A stretch of DNA of 64,000 nt from assembly GCA_947626575.1 (NCBI GenBank), contig CANQSR010000006.1, forward strand, positions 27,754-91,753, given 5' to 3'. The position numbers and the translations under genes are program-made. Of this stretch, positions 25,122 to 33,063 are shown one piece after another. Numbering within the stretch: position 1 is the first letter of the stretch; the number at the start of each line of letters is the position of its first letter. The notes beneath the pieces are model-generated. The model was not told where the DNA came from and made no database searches. It saw only the letters and a program-made list of their open reading frames with translations. Origin of the DNA: an uncultured Clostridia bacterium (GTDB lineage Bacteria > Bacillota > Clostridia > Christensenellales > Borkfalkiaceae).

Positions 25122-25440
25122 AAAACGCACTTCTCGCACATCAGCACGGTGTGCTGTGGGCGGCGTTTTGCGGTGAGTGAGCGCATTTGTAGCGCGAACG
25201 ATGACCGAACGCGGGGTTCTACCCGCGTGAGACGGGGGAGGGGAGGGGGTGTACGCGCCCTGCGGGTGCGCCCCTTCGGGGCATCGACCCACCATGTTCG
25301 AGCGACGGGCCGCTTCTACCCCCTCCCACGGGAGGGGGCCCCCCCAAGGGGGTGGGGCGCATGGGTAGCGCTCTGCCCGAACCCCTCAGGCACCTGTGGT
25401 GCCAGCTCCCCTATAAGGGGCGCCAAGGGTAGGGGGTGTA
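25122..25440. repeat. Palindromic repeats between ypeB and trmL
   Basis: 25125-25240 is an inverted relative of 2100-2280, with a hairpin from GCAAAACGCACTTCTCGC to GGGCGGCGTTTTGC and the segment gcggggttctacccgcgtga. 25240-25440 is GC-rich palindromic repeat (cccctcccacgggagggggc, cccctataaggggcgcc). Between 25460 and 25500 a pair of arms, ggcattattccgtattttcg and gagtaatgcc, forms a hairpin followed by tttcttt that could end transcription. No gene is seen. Confidence 0.7.
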
Positions 25441-25522
25441 CGCGTCCCGCCTTCACATCAAAGGCATTATTCCGTATTTTCGGAGTAATGCCTTTCTTTC
25501 TGTCCGAAATTTTGAGAGGTAC

Positions 25523-25551
25523 TTGCCAAAACAAAAAAAATGTATTACAAT
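25523..25551 (+). promoter_or_regulatory. Promoter of trmL, leaderless
   Basis: -35 TTGCCA (25523-25528), 17-nt spacer, -10 TACAAT (25546-25551). The ATG at 25558 starts 7 nt after the -10, exactly where transcription is expected to begin. No Shine-Dalgarno exists between them. Confidence 0.88.
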
Positions 25552-25557
25552 AGTGTC

Positions 25558-26046
25558 ATGTTGCACATTGTACTCGTCGAACCCGAAATCCCGCAAAATA
25601 CGGGCAATATCGCCCGCACTTGCGCGGCCACGGGAAGCATGCTCCATCTCGTGCGTCCGCTCGGCTTCACGCTCGACGACCGCTATTTGAAGCGTGCAGG
25701 TCTCGACTATTGGGATTCCGTGGAGGTCCGCGTCCACGATAGCCTCGAAGAGGCGCTCTACGCCCTCGGCAAACCCTTTTGGCTCTTCACGACCAAGGCG
25801 CGGACATGCTATACCGACGTCTCTTACGGCCCCGACGACGTTCTCGTGTTCGGGAAGGAGACGGCGGGGCTTCCCGAAGAATTGCTCGTCGCGCACCCCG
25901 CTTCCTGCGTGCGCATTCCCATGCTTGAAGGGAAGCGTTCGCTGAACCTCTCCAACTGCGTCGCCGTCGCGGCCTATGAAGCCCTGCGCCGTCAAAATTT
26001 TGCGGGGCTTGCGGCGGCGGGCGAACTGCACCGTCTGCAATGGTGA
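25558..26046 (+). CDS. trmL: tRNA (cytidine(34)-2'-O)-methyltransferase
   Basis: SPOUT-class, SAM-dependent methyltransferase, 162 aa, that 2'-O-methylates the wobble nucleotide of tRNA-Leu isoacceptors. It starts MLHIVLVEPEIPQNTGNIAR, matching known TrmL proteins from their first residue, which fixes the start at 25558. The trefoil-knot SAM motifs are LVFGKETAGLPEELL, IPMLEGKRSLNLSNCVAVA and the C-terminal YEALRRQNF. An upstream in-frame ATG at 25540 lies inside the promoter and is not used. The stop overlaps the start of the next gene by 7 nt, which implies translational coupling. Confidence 0.94.
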   Translation: MLHIVLVEPEIPQNTGNIARTCAATGSMLHLVRPLGFTLDDRYLKRAGLDYWDSVEVRVHDSLEEALYALGKPFWLFTTKARTCYTDVSYGPDDVLVFGKETAGLPEELLVAHPASCVRIPMLEGKRSLNLSNCVAVAAYEALRRQNFAGLAAAGELHRLQW

Positions 26047-27098
26047 CGCCGCTCAAAAGAATACTTTCCGCCGCGCTTGCCCTTTTGGTTGCGGCGGCCT
26101 GCATCCTCATGCTCTTTTGGCGCATCCCGCGCCGCGTCCCCGCGGGGACGGTACTCTGCCGCTGGGAGAGCGGCGAGCGGGAGGAACCTTATGCCGCGGC
26201 GCTCGCCTCGTTTGCGGGCATTGAGGACGGCGCGATCTTGCTCGAACGCGGCGGAACGCGGGGTACGGTGGGGACGGGCGAGGCATTTGCCCGCGTCCAC
26301 GCCATCCTCGAAACGGGCGGCCTCTTGGAGCTTCTTACGCTCAATACATACGGGCTTGCGCCCATCGAGCGCGCCGCCCTCTACCTTGCCCACCGCGATA
26401 CGCTCTACTATACCCGCGGGGCCTTCCGTTTTGACGGAAATAAGGTGTCACCCACGGACATGGTGGCCGCAAAACGCGTCGTCCTGCTCGACGGAAGCCT
26501 TCCTTCCCGCTATCTGCGCGATACGGGCGCGGCGCAACTTGTTCTCCGCACGGGCGCGGAAATTACGGCGGCCGATCTTGCGGGGAGCGCCGTCGAAAGC
26601 GTTGCGGCGGAGCCGCCGTACGCCGCGGAGGGCGAGGCGGTCTATCTCGATACGGCGGGCGGACGGAGATTCGTCGCCGCCCTGCCCAAAGCGGTGCATC
26701 TCACCGTTTCCGATTGCGCCTTTGCGGATGAAGGCGCGCTGTCTGCGGCGCGAGGGCTTATCTCGCTCGAACTTCCCTTCGTCGGCAATTCGAAGGAGCC
26801 GTTTACGGGCTTTGACGGCAGTCTTTCGTGGCTCTTTTCGGCGGGCGGCGGGGCAGCCGTACCGCCGTCGCTTACTTCGCTCAAAGTGCGCGGCGGCACC
26901 GTGGATGCCTTCGCCTTCCGTGGCTCCGAAATCAGGGAGCTGGATCTATGCGGGATCCCCGCCGAAAACATCTCCCCGCAGGCGTTTTTGGAGATGCCCG
27001 CGCTCAAATATTTGCATACGCGTTGCACGGACGCCCTTCCCGAAGAATTTTCCCGCAGGACCGCGCCCTGCGGTTGTACCGTTTATGAGAGAGCGTAA
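26040..27098 (+). CDS. Membrane-anchored protein of unknown function, LRR-like C-terminus
   Basis: 352 aa, not recognised as a known family. One N-terminal membrane helix (about residues 8-27, LSAALALLVAAACILMLFW) should anchor an extracytoplasmic domain. The middle is alanine-rich alpha/beta (ILETGGLLELLTLNTYGLAP, LAHRDTLYYTRGAFRFDG). The C-terminal third has short strand-turn units resembling leucine-rich repeats (LISLELPFVGN, LTSLKVRGGTVDAFAF, IRELDLCGIPAENISPQAF, LKYLHTRC). The ATG overlaps the trmL stop by 7 nt and cls begins 12 nt after its stop, so it is the middle gene of a trmL-unknown-cls operon. An arginine-rich frame at 26077-27114 overlaps it and is a shadow. Confidence 0.75.
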   Translation: MVTPLKRILSAALALLVAAACILMLFWRIPRRVPAGTVLCRWESGEREEPYAAALASFAGIEDGAILLERGGTRGTVGTGEAFARVHAILETGGLLELLTLNTYGLAPIERAALYLAHRDTLYYTRGAFRFDGNKVSPTDMVAAKRVVLLDGSLPSRYLRDTGAAQLVLRTGAEITAADLAGSAVESVAAEPPYAAEGEAVYLDTAGGRRFVAALPKAVHLTVSDCAFADEGALSAARGLISLELPFVGNSKEPFTGFDGSLSWLFSAGGGAAVPPSLTSLKVRGGTVDAFAFRGSEIRELDLCGIPAENISPQAFLEMPALKYLHTRCTDALPEEFSRRTAPCGCTVYERA

Positions 27099-27110
27099 CA
27101 AGGAGAAATC

Positions 27111-28682
27111 ATGAAGATCTTGAAGAAATTATTCAGCCGTTTTACCTTGGTCGGCCTCACCATCATCCTGCTCTTTTTGCTGATGGTGGGGGTCCTCATC
27201 GGCGCGTTCCTCTTTGTCAATTTGGTCGTCGTCGTGGTCTATCCCGAAGCCGAGTCCTATATCCGTTGGGCGATCACGATACTTGATTACATCATCATGA
27301 TCGTGTGCGTGTTGCACGTTGCCAACCGCGACATGGTCCCCGAAACCAAGGTCCCGTGGCTCATCTGCATCATCACCCTCAACCTGCTCGGCGCGGCCAT
27401 CTATGCCGTTTTTTCCTCGCACAGGCCTTCCCGCCGTTCGCGCAGGTTATACCGCAATATCTCCGCCAAGACTGCGGGCGCGATCCCCCGCGCCGTTCCG
27501 CGGGCGGCCCTTCATGCGGGGCTGGGACGTTGGGCGGCCGTGAGCGAATCGCTCTCCACGGCCGAGCGTTCGGCCGTCATCCACAGCGGCACGGCGACCA
27601 AGTATTTCCCCTCCGGCGAAGCCATGTGGCAGCAGTATCTCGCAGATCTGAAAGGCGCGGAGAAGTTCATTTTCCTCGAATATTTCATCATCGAAAAGGG
27701 GCAGTTCTGGGATTCCATTCTCGCCGTTTTGGAACAAAAAGCCAAGGATGGGGTGGAAGTAAGGCTGATGTACGATGACATCGGGAGCATGAGCAAGGTC
27801 CGCTTCAACTACCACCGCAAGCTCAGAAAGAAGGGCATCGCGTGCGTGAAGTTCAATCCCTTCGTCCCCGTGGTCGCCAACGTCCACAACAACCGCGACC
27901 ACCGCAAGATCACCGTCATCGACGGGAAAGTCGGCTACACGGGCGGCCTCAATCTTGCGGACGAATACGTCAACGTCACCCATCCCTTCGGGTATTGGAA
28001 GGATACGGCCGTGCGCATCGAGGGGCAGGCCGTCAACAACCTGACGCTGAATTTTTTACAGCTCTACGATATGCAGACGCGAAAGGCGGAGGACGCCGCG
28101 CCCTATCTCACCGAATACACCGTTCCCGGCGCGGGATTCGTGCAACCGTATTTCGACGGTCCCGCCCCGCTCTACGGGCGGCACATCGGCGAGGACGTCT
28201 ATATCAGCATCATCAACGAAGCGCGCGATTACGTCTATATGACGACGCCCTACCTCATCATCGACTACCGCATGCGCGAGGCGCTCGTGATGGCCGCGCT
28301 CCGCGGCGTGGACGTGCGCATCCTCACGCCGCACATCCCCGATAAAAAGCTCGTCTTTTCGCTCACGCGGTCCAACTACATGGCGCTCATCAAGGAGGGG
28401 GTGAAGATCTATGAATATACCCCCGGCTTCGTCCATGCCAAGATGATCCTCGCCGACGACGAAGTGGGGACGGTGGGGACCATCAATTTCGACTACCGTT
28501 CGTTCCTGTATCACTTTGAGAACGCGGTCTTTATGTACCGCACGGAGGCGCTCCGCGAGATGAAGGAGGACATGGCGTCCACCTTTGCGGCCTCCAAATT
28601 GCAGACCGAAGAGGATGCAAAGCGCAACGTGGTATTCCGTTTTATCTGCGAGCTGGCGAAGATCTTCGCGCCGCTCTTTTAA
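27111..28682 (+). CDS. cls: Cardiolipin synthase (phospholipase D family)
   Basis: Membrane enzyme, 523 aa, that condenses two phosphatidylglycerols to cardiolipin and glycerol. Two or three N-terminal membrane helices (about residues 12-35, 38-62 and 75-100) are followed by two PLD catalytic domains with HKD motifs: HRKITVID near 262 and HAKMILAD near 441. The surrounding GYTGGLNLADEY and GTVGTINFDYRS are the Cls versions. An aaggag Shine-Dalgarno precedes the ATG. It follows the LRR-like unknown gene by 12 nt and is followed by a small gene after 9 nt. Confidence 0.93.
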   Translation: MKILKKLFSRFTLVGLTIILLFLLMVGVLIGAFLFVNLVVVVVYPEAESYIRWAITILDYIIMIVCVLHVANRDMVPETKVPWLICIITLNLLGAAIYAVFSSHRPSRRSRRLYRNISAKTAGAIPRAVPRAALHAGLGRWAAVSESLSTAERSAVIHSGTATKYFPSGEAMWQQYLADLKGAEKFIFLEYFIIEKGQFWDSILAVLEQKAKDGVEVRLMYDDIGSMSKVRFNYHRKLRKKGIACVKFNPFVPVVANVHNNRDHRKITVIDGKVGYTGGLNLADEYVNVTHPFGYWKDTAVRIEGQAVNNLTLNFLQLYDMQTRKAEDAAPYLTEYTVPGAGFVQPYFDGPAPLYGRHIGEDVYISIINEARDYVYMTTPYLIIDYRMREALVMAALRGVDVRILTPHIPDKKLVFSLTRSNYMALIKEGVKIYEYTPGFVHAKMILADDEVGTVGTINFDYRSFLYHFENAVFMYRTEALREMKEDMASTFAASKLQTEEDAKRNVVFRFICELAKIFAPLF

Positions 28683-28691
28683 GGAGACAAT

Positions 28692-28934
28692 ATGATCCAT
28701 TCCATGAGCGGGGGAGTTCTCGCCCGCAACGAAAGTATTCTGTTTGCAAAGGTGGAGGTGGAAGGCGCGCCGCATTGGTACATCGCGCCCTTCTTCGTGG
28801 CGGCGGGCGACAGGGTATCCGTTCCCTTCGGAAGCGGACTTTCGGAGGGGACCGTGATAAGGACCGAACTTTGTACGCGGCAGACGGCGCCCATTCCCCT
28901 GAACCGCGCCCGCGCCATCGAGAAAAAATTGTGA
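28692..28934 (+). CDS. Small conserved-looking protein of unknown function
   Basis: 80 aa with a good Shine-Dalgarno (taaggagaca) 9 nt after the cls stop, so it is most likely translated as the last gene of the trmL-cls operon. It is beta-rich: ILFAKVEVEGAPHWYIAPFF, then VAAGDRVSVPFGSGLSEGTV and a basic C-terminal helix (LNRARAIEKKL). The GDRVSVPFG...EGTVI segment resembles a small barrel as in the N-terminal domain of PriA, but the match is too short to name it. Its stop lies just before the -35 box of the mntP promoter. Confidence 0.65.
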   Translation: MIHSMSGGVLARNESILFAKVEVEGAPHWYIAPFFVAAGDRVSVPFGSGLSEGTVIRTELCTRQTAPIPLNRARAIEKKL

Positions 28935-28940
28935 AAACCC

Positions 28941-28969
28941 TTGACAGCGCGCCGCCCTTGTGATAAGAT
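28941..28969 (+). promoter_or_regulatory. Promoter of the mntP riboswitch transcript
   Basis: -35 TTGACA (28941-28946), 17-nt spacer, -10 TAAGAT (28964-28969). The predicted start near 28976 is just upstream of the riboswitch core. Confidence 0.85.
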
Positions 28970-28975
28970 GATACC

Positions 28976-29054
28976 GTCATAGGGGAGTAACCGGCCCGCA
29001 TTGCGGGCGGCAGCGTCCACACAATGCGGCAACGCGGGTTCTGCATCAAACGGT
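28976..29054 (+). ncRNA. yybP-ykoY (manganese) riboswitch, aptamer
   Basis: The leader contains the conserved aggggagta 5' signature (28981-28989), GC-rich internal helices (cccgcattgcggg and others) and the 3' signature cggtgagactt (29051-29061). This is the yybP-ykoY arrangement that binds Mn2+. Its 3' signature overlaps the 5' arm of a terminator, so binding would prevent termination (ON switch), fitting a manganese exporter downstream. Confidence 0.85.
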
Positions 29055-29055
29055 G

Positions 29056-29097
29056 AGACTTATGCACGTCTTTTCGCGTGCGTAAGTCTTTTTTTTA
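29056..29097 (+). terminator. Riboswitch-controlled terminator before mntP
   Basis: A 13-bp stem (AGACTTATGCACG at 29056-29068 with CGTGCGTAAGTCT at 29077-29089, one G-T pair), loop tcttttcg, followed by a run of T (29090-29096). The 5' arm shares gagactt with the aptamer. Confidence 0.9.
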
Positions 29098-29124
29098 TTC
29101 CTGCCGCAAACATCCGGAGAAGAT

Positions 29125-29712
29125 ATGGGGATCTGGGATATTTTACTCATCGGCGTTGCGCTCTCGATGGACGCTTTCGCGGCCGGCCTCACGGACGGCA
29201 TGCGCGAAGCGCACATGGGTGCGGAAAAAATGCTGTTGATCGCCGCAACGTTCGGCATTATGCAGTGCGTGATGCCGCTCATGGGGTACTGTTTCGGGGA
29301 GCTTTTCAGCGCCGCCGTCGCCGCGGTGGCCCCGTGGCTCTCGTTTGCGCTCCTCGCGCTGGTCGGCGGGAAAGCCGTCGCCGAGTTTTTCAAGGACCGC
29401 AAGGCCTCCTCCCTGCAACGGACGGGCGCGCGCACCGTCGGAACTTTGGAGATCGCCGCGCAGGGCATTGCGACCAGCCTCGATGCCCTCGCCGTCGGCA
29501 TCACGTTTCTTGCCGCCGAGACCTCAAACAGCCTACCCATGTCCGCGGTCTGGTGTGCAGCGATCATCGGCGTCATCACTTTTTCGCTCTCGCTTGCCGC
29601 CGTGATCGCAGGCAAAAAGATGGGCGACCGCTTCGCCGATAAGGCAAAACTTTTGGGCGGGATCGTCCTCATCGCCATCGGGATAAAGATACTTTTGGAA
29701 GGGCTTCTCTGA
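29125..29712 (+). CDS. mntP: Manganese efflux pump MntP
   Basis: Membrane exporter of Mn2+, 195 aa, six helices. Both halves of the inverted-repeat fold carry the conserved acidic signature: GVALSMDAFAAGL near residues 8-20 and ATSLDALAVGITF near 115-127. GKKMGDRFADKAKLLGGIVL leads to the C-terminal helix. Start at 29125 with a ggag Shine-Dalgarno. The gene sits directly behind a yybP-ykoY riboswitch and terminator, the regulation expected for this family. Confidence 0.94.
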   Translation: MGIWDILLIGVALSMDAFAAGLTDGMREAHMGAEKMLLIAATFGIMQCVMPLMGYCFGELFSAAVAAVAPWLSFALLALVGGKAVAEFFKDRKASSLQRTGARTVGTLEIAAQGIATSLDALAVGITFLAAETSNSLPMSAVWCAAIIGVITFSLSLAAVIAGKKMGDRFADKAKLLGGIVLIAIGIKILLEGLL

Positions 29713-29729
29713 AAAATCGCCGATAGCCC

Positions 29730-29758
29730 TTGACTTTTTGCATCATATTTGGTATAAT
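29730..29758 (+). promoter_or_regulatory. Promoter of the acyltransferase-comEC transcript
   Basis: -35 TTGACT (29730-29735), 17-nt spacer, -10 TATAAT (29753-29758). The leader holds aaggaggggtg before the ATG at 29802. Confidence 0.88.
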
Positions 29759-29801
29759 ACACTTAAAAGTTAATAAAATTAACAAATGAAGGAGGGGTGA
29801 C

Positions 29802-31076
29802 ATGCACATCAAGCATTACGATTTTTCCAAGAGACCCCTGAAACCCCGCAAATTCTGGATGTTTTTGGCGCGCGAGTTTGCGATCAAGCCGCGGCTCAAA
29901 GGTATGCCCGTCACGGTGGAAAAGATCAACATGGAGGGCATCGAGCCGCCCTATCTTCTGCTTGCGACGCACGCGAGCATGCTCGATTATCCCCTGATGT
30001 ACACGGCCATACGGCCGTACAATGCCAACAACGTCGTCGCCATCGACGCCGTCCGTGACGTCGGCGATTTTTTCATGCGCCGCCTCGGCTGTATCACCAA
30101 GCGCAAGTTCGTCAAGGATTATAACCTCATCCGCCACATGCGCTATTGCGCCGACCGGTATCATAGCATCGTCTGCGTCTATCCCGAAGCGCGCTATTCC
30201 TTCGACGGCACCACTTCGTATGTCCCGCAGTCCGTCGCCAAGATGGCAAAGCTCATGAAGGTGCCGCTGGTGGCGCTCCGCATGTACGGCACGTTCGTTG
30301 CCGCGCCGCAGTGGAACAAGCCGGAGCAGAAGATCCCGCTCCGCGCCGAACTCGAATGTTTGGCGACGGCGGAGGAACTCGAAAGTCTCTCGTGGCAGGA
30401 GACGGATGCGCGCATCCAAAGGGGGATGCAGCGCGACGATTACCTTTACCAGCGCGAAAACGACATCCGCATCGCAAATCCCGACCGTGCGGAGGGACTG
30501 CATTCCATCCTCTACATGTGTCCGCATTGCGGAAAGCAATTCCAGATGTATTCGGGCGGCACGCGGCTTTGGTGCGCCGCCTGCGGCAAGGCGTGGCAGA
30601 TGAGCGAATACGGCGAACTTGCCGCCGAGGAGGGCGAGACGGAATTTTCCCATATCCCCGATTGGACGAAGTGGGAGCGCGCGCTCGTGCGCGAAGAAGT
30701 GCGCACGGGGCGGTACCGTTTCGAGGCGGAGGTCACCGTACATACGCTTCCGAATGCCAAGCGTTTTTACGGCCAGGGTATGGGAAAACTCACGCAGACG
30801 CCCGAAGGCACGGTCCTCGAATGCACCGCATACGGCGAAAAGCGGACGCTCGGCTGGGCGGGTGCGGAGTTGGAGAGCGTGCATATCGAATACGATTATC
30901 CCTTCCGAAAGGAGAAGTATAAACACAATATTTTCGGCGACTGCATCGACATCTCCACGCGCGACGACAGCTATTGGCTGCACCCCGTGGGACTTCGCGA
31001 CCAGCTCACAAAGTTCTCCTATGCGACGGAGGAGATCTATTTCCTTGCGCTCGAAAGAGCCAAGGGCGAAAAGTAA
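29802..31076 (+). CDS. PlsC-like acyltransferase fused to a zinc ribbon
   Basis: 424 aa. The N-terminal half is a glycerophospholipid-type acyltransferase: the HX4D motif is His57-Asp62 in ATHASMLDYP, and YPEARYSFDG near 127-136 is the PEG-like acceptor-binding motif (Gly to Ala). It probably transfers an acyl chain to lysophosphatidic acid or a related lipid at the membrane surface. Unlike a usual PlsC (about 200-250 aa), a C-terminal part follows with a zinc ribbon (Cys240, Cys243, Cys258, Cys261 in CPHCGKQF and CAACGKAW) and a beta-rich ending. The role of the ribbon is unknown. It has its own promoter and Shine-Dalgarno (ggagg); comEC starts 13 nt after its stop. Confidence 0.85.
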   Translation: MHIKHYDFSKRPLKPRKFWMFLAREFAIKPRLKGMPVTVEKINMEGIEPPYLLLATHASMLDYPLMYTAIRPYNANNVVAIDAVRDVGDFFMRRLGCITKRKFVKDYNLIRHMRYCADRYHSIVCVYPEARYSFDGTTSYVPQSVAKMAKLMKVPLVALRMYGTFVAAPQWNKPEQKIPLRAELECLATAEELESLSWQETDARIQRGMQRDDYLYQRENDIRIANPDRAEGLHSILYMCPHCGKQFQMYSGGTRLWCAACGKAWQMSEYGELAAEEGETEFSHIPDWTKWERALVREEVRTGRYRFEAEVTVHTLPNAKRFYGQGMGKLTQTPEGTVLECTAYGEKRTLGWAGAELESVHIEYDYPFRKEKYKHNIFGDCIDISTRDDSYWLHPVGLRDQLTKFSYATEEIYFLALERAKGEK

Positions 31077-31089
31077 GGGTTATTAGGCC

Positions 31090-33063
31090 ATGCAAGCGCA
31101 AAGCAAAGAGGATCAAAGGCCGCGCATCAATCTGCGGCCTCTTTTGCTCTGTGCGCTTGGTTTGGTTTTCGGCATCTTCATCTATTACCGTATCCGTTTC
31201 GGGGGACTCGCTCCCTCGGATTTTTGTTTTCCGCTCGTCTTTCTCGCTCTGCTTCTCGTGCCGCCGCGCCCCAAGCGGTTGCTTTTTGCCGCGCTCGCCC
31301 TCATCTTGTTTGCGGGCGCGGGCGCGGGTCTTGCCCATCTCGGCGCCGAACGGTACGCCGCGGGCAAGCCGCAGGGCGAATATGCCGTTTCGGGGACCGT
31401 GACGAGCGTCGTCGTGCGGCACGGATACAGCGAGGCGCTTCTTAGCAGCCTCTTTTTCGGGGGCGAACGCGTGGAGGGAAAACTCACCGTCACCGTCTCC
31501 TCCGAACAGGTCCGCGCGGGGGACATCCTGTATTTTGAAGCCACAGTGACCAAAAACGGCCTACCCATGTCCGGGGATAGCTATTCAGAATACCTCTTTT
31601 ATTCGGATATCCGTTACGATGCGGGGACGGTGGAATATCACAAGACGGGGACGTCGCAAAATCCCTTTCTTGCGCTGAATGCGGCGCTATACGACCGCCT
31701 GCACGAGGGCATGGACAGGCACGAGGCCGCCGTCGCCTACGCCCTTCTCACGGGCGATTCGCGCGGCATGGACCAAGGGCTGACGGAGGAAGTGCGAAGC
31801 GGCGGCATTGCGCATATCTTTGCCGTTTCTGGCCTGCATATCGGCATCCTCTTCGGCGCGGTCTTGCTCCTCTTCAAGCCGATCGGGCGGAAGGCCTTTC
31901 TTCCCGCCATCCTCGCCGCCTTTCTCTATACGGCGTTTTGCAACTTTACCGTCTCCTCCTGCCGCGCGCTCGTGATGTGCGCCGTCCTCGGCGGATACCG
32001 CGCCATCGGCAGGAAATACGACTTCCTTGAAAGCATTTCGCTCGCCGCGCTCCTCATTTTGCTTTTTTCGCCCGCGGAATGGCTTTCGGCGGGATTCCGC
32101 CTCTCCTTCGGCGCGTGCATCGGCCTCGCCCTCTTTTCGGGTCCCTTCGGGCGGCTTCTCAAAAAGTGCCGCCTGCCCGCGTTCCTTTCAAATTATCTCT
32201 CCGCCAACCTCTCCGTACAGCTTTTTACCATGCCCGTCCTGCTCCAAACGTTCGGCTATTTCTCGGTATGGGGACTTGTGTTGAACCTCATCTTCATCCC
32301 GCTGCTGCCCGTCCTCTTTTTGACGGCGCTGCTCTTTGCGGCGCTCGCCGTCGCCATCCCGCCCGCAGCCGTTCTCTTGTGCGTCCCCGAAGCGCTGATC
32401 TCTGCCATGCTGCTTCTCTTTTCGCTCGGCGACTTCGGACTCGTTCTGACGGGCTTCTCCTTGGGCACGGGTGCCACGGTTTGGGTCGTCGGCGCGCTTC
32501 TCATGAGCGAGCGGGTGCGCATGAAGGCCCTGCTCCGCGGCGCGGCCGCGGTCTCGCTCGCCGGTATCTTTTCGCTTGCGCTCGTCCTCGAAAACGTCGT
32601 ATTCACGGGCGCGCGCGGCGAAGTCTTTGCCCGCAGGAGCGGCGGCGCGCTACTTCTCCGCACGCCCGCGGCGGCCGTTCTCGTCATCGACGGCGGCATC
32701 CGCACGAAGGAGCTTACGGACATCCTTTCCCGCCGTTTCGGCGGTACGCTCGACGCGGTGTTCGTGGTATCGGAGGACGAACTCGACGGCATCAACCATG
32801 CCTTCTTGTTGCCCGCGGAGCATATCTATGCCCGCGACGAGATAGAAACGGGCCTCAACGATGCGCCCGTCTCATTTGCGCAGACCGTTGAGACGGGCGG
32901 CATGCGGTTTACATACGCGGCGCGGGATAAGCTCATGATATTTTTCGGGGACGTCTCTTTGGAGGTGGATTTCGGCGGGGAACAGACGCTCGGCACAGAT
33001 CTCTTCGTGGATGCCTCCGAGAGCTTGCAATTTACGATGCGGGATGGTATAATATACCTATGA
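31090..33063 (+). CDS. comEC: ComEC/Rec2-family DNA-uptake channel protein
   Basis: Polytopic membrane protein, 657 aa, forming the channel that takes single-stranded DNA into the cytoplasm in competent cells. The N-terminal helices and DUF4131-like OB region (GEYAVSGTVTSVVV) are followed by the competence domain, whose hallmark HIFAVSGLHIGILFG lies near residues 246-260, then about eight helices. The C-terminal part (about 520-657) corresponds to the metallo-beta-lactamase-like domain but is short (typical ComEC about 750 aa) and lacks a visible HXHXDH motif, so nuclease function there is probably lost. It overlaps holA by 4 nt (ATGA), the conserved comEC-holA neighbourhood of Firmicutes. 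Confidence 0.88.
   Translation: MQAQSKEDQRPRINLRPLLLCALGLVFGIFIYYRIRFGGLAPSDFCFPLVFLALLLVPPRPKRLLFAALALILFAGAGAGLAHLGAERYAAGKPQGEYAVSGTVTSVVVRHGYSEALLSSLFFGGERVEGKLTVTVSSEQVRAGDILYFEATVTKNGLPMSGDSYSEYLFYSDIRYDAGTVEYHKTGTSQNPFLALNAALYDRLHEGMDRHEAAVAYALLTGDSRGMDQGLTEEVRSGGIAHIFAVSGLHIGILFGAVLLLFKPIGRKAFLPAILAAFLYTAFCNFTVSSCRALVMCAVLGGYRAIGRKYDFLESISLAALLILLFSPAEWLSAGFRLSFGACIGLALFSGPFGRLLKKCRLPAFLSNYLSANLSVQLFTMPVLLQTFGYFSVWGLVLNLIFIPLLPVLFLTALLFAALAVAIPPAAVLLCVPEALISAMLLLFSLGDFGLVLTGFSLGTGATVWVVGALLMSERVRMKALLRGAAAVSLAGIFSLALVLENVVFTGARGEVFARRSGGALLLRTPAAAVLVIDGGIRTKELTDILSRRFGGTLDAVFVVSEDELDGINHAFLLPAEHIYARDEIETGLNDAPVSFAQTVETGGMRFTYAARDKLMIFFGDVSLEVDFGGEQTLGTDLFVDASESLQFTMRDGIIYL
33025..33053 (+). 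promoter_or_regulatory. Promoter of holA inside the comEC 3' end, leaderless
   Basis: -35 TTGCAA (33025-33030), 17-nt spacer, -10 TATAAT (33048-33053), then the holA ATG at 33060, at the expected transcription start. The boxes are part of the comEC coding sequence. Confidence 0.8.

Noticed and set aside
26077..27114. 345-codon arginine/serine/proline-rich frame overlapping the LRR-like gene
   Set aside because: Composition typical of a +1 shadow in GC-rich DNA; the other frame has the trmL overlap, a membrane helix and LRR-like units.
28692..28934. Naming the 80-residue protein as a PriA-like domain
   Set aside because: The similarity is limited to a short GDRVSVPFG stretch.
29001..29642. 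213-codon frame over the riboswitch and mntP
   Set aside because: It runs through the riboswitch and terminator and is a shadow of mntP.
31090..33063. comEC as proof of natural competence linked to the CCATGTCCG motif
   Set aside because: ComEC alone does not show competence; no com pilus genes are in the window, and uptake sequences are not established in Firmicutes, so the link is kept only as a hypothesis.
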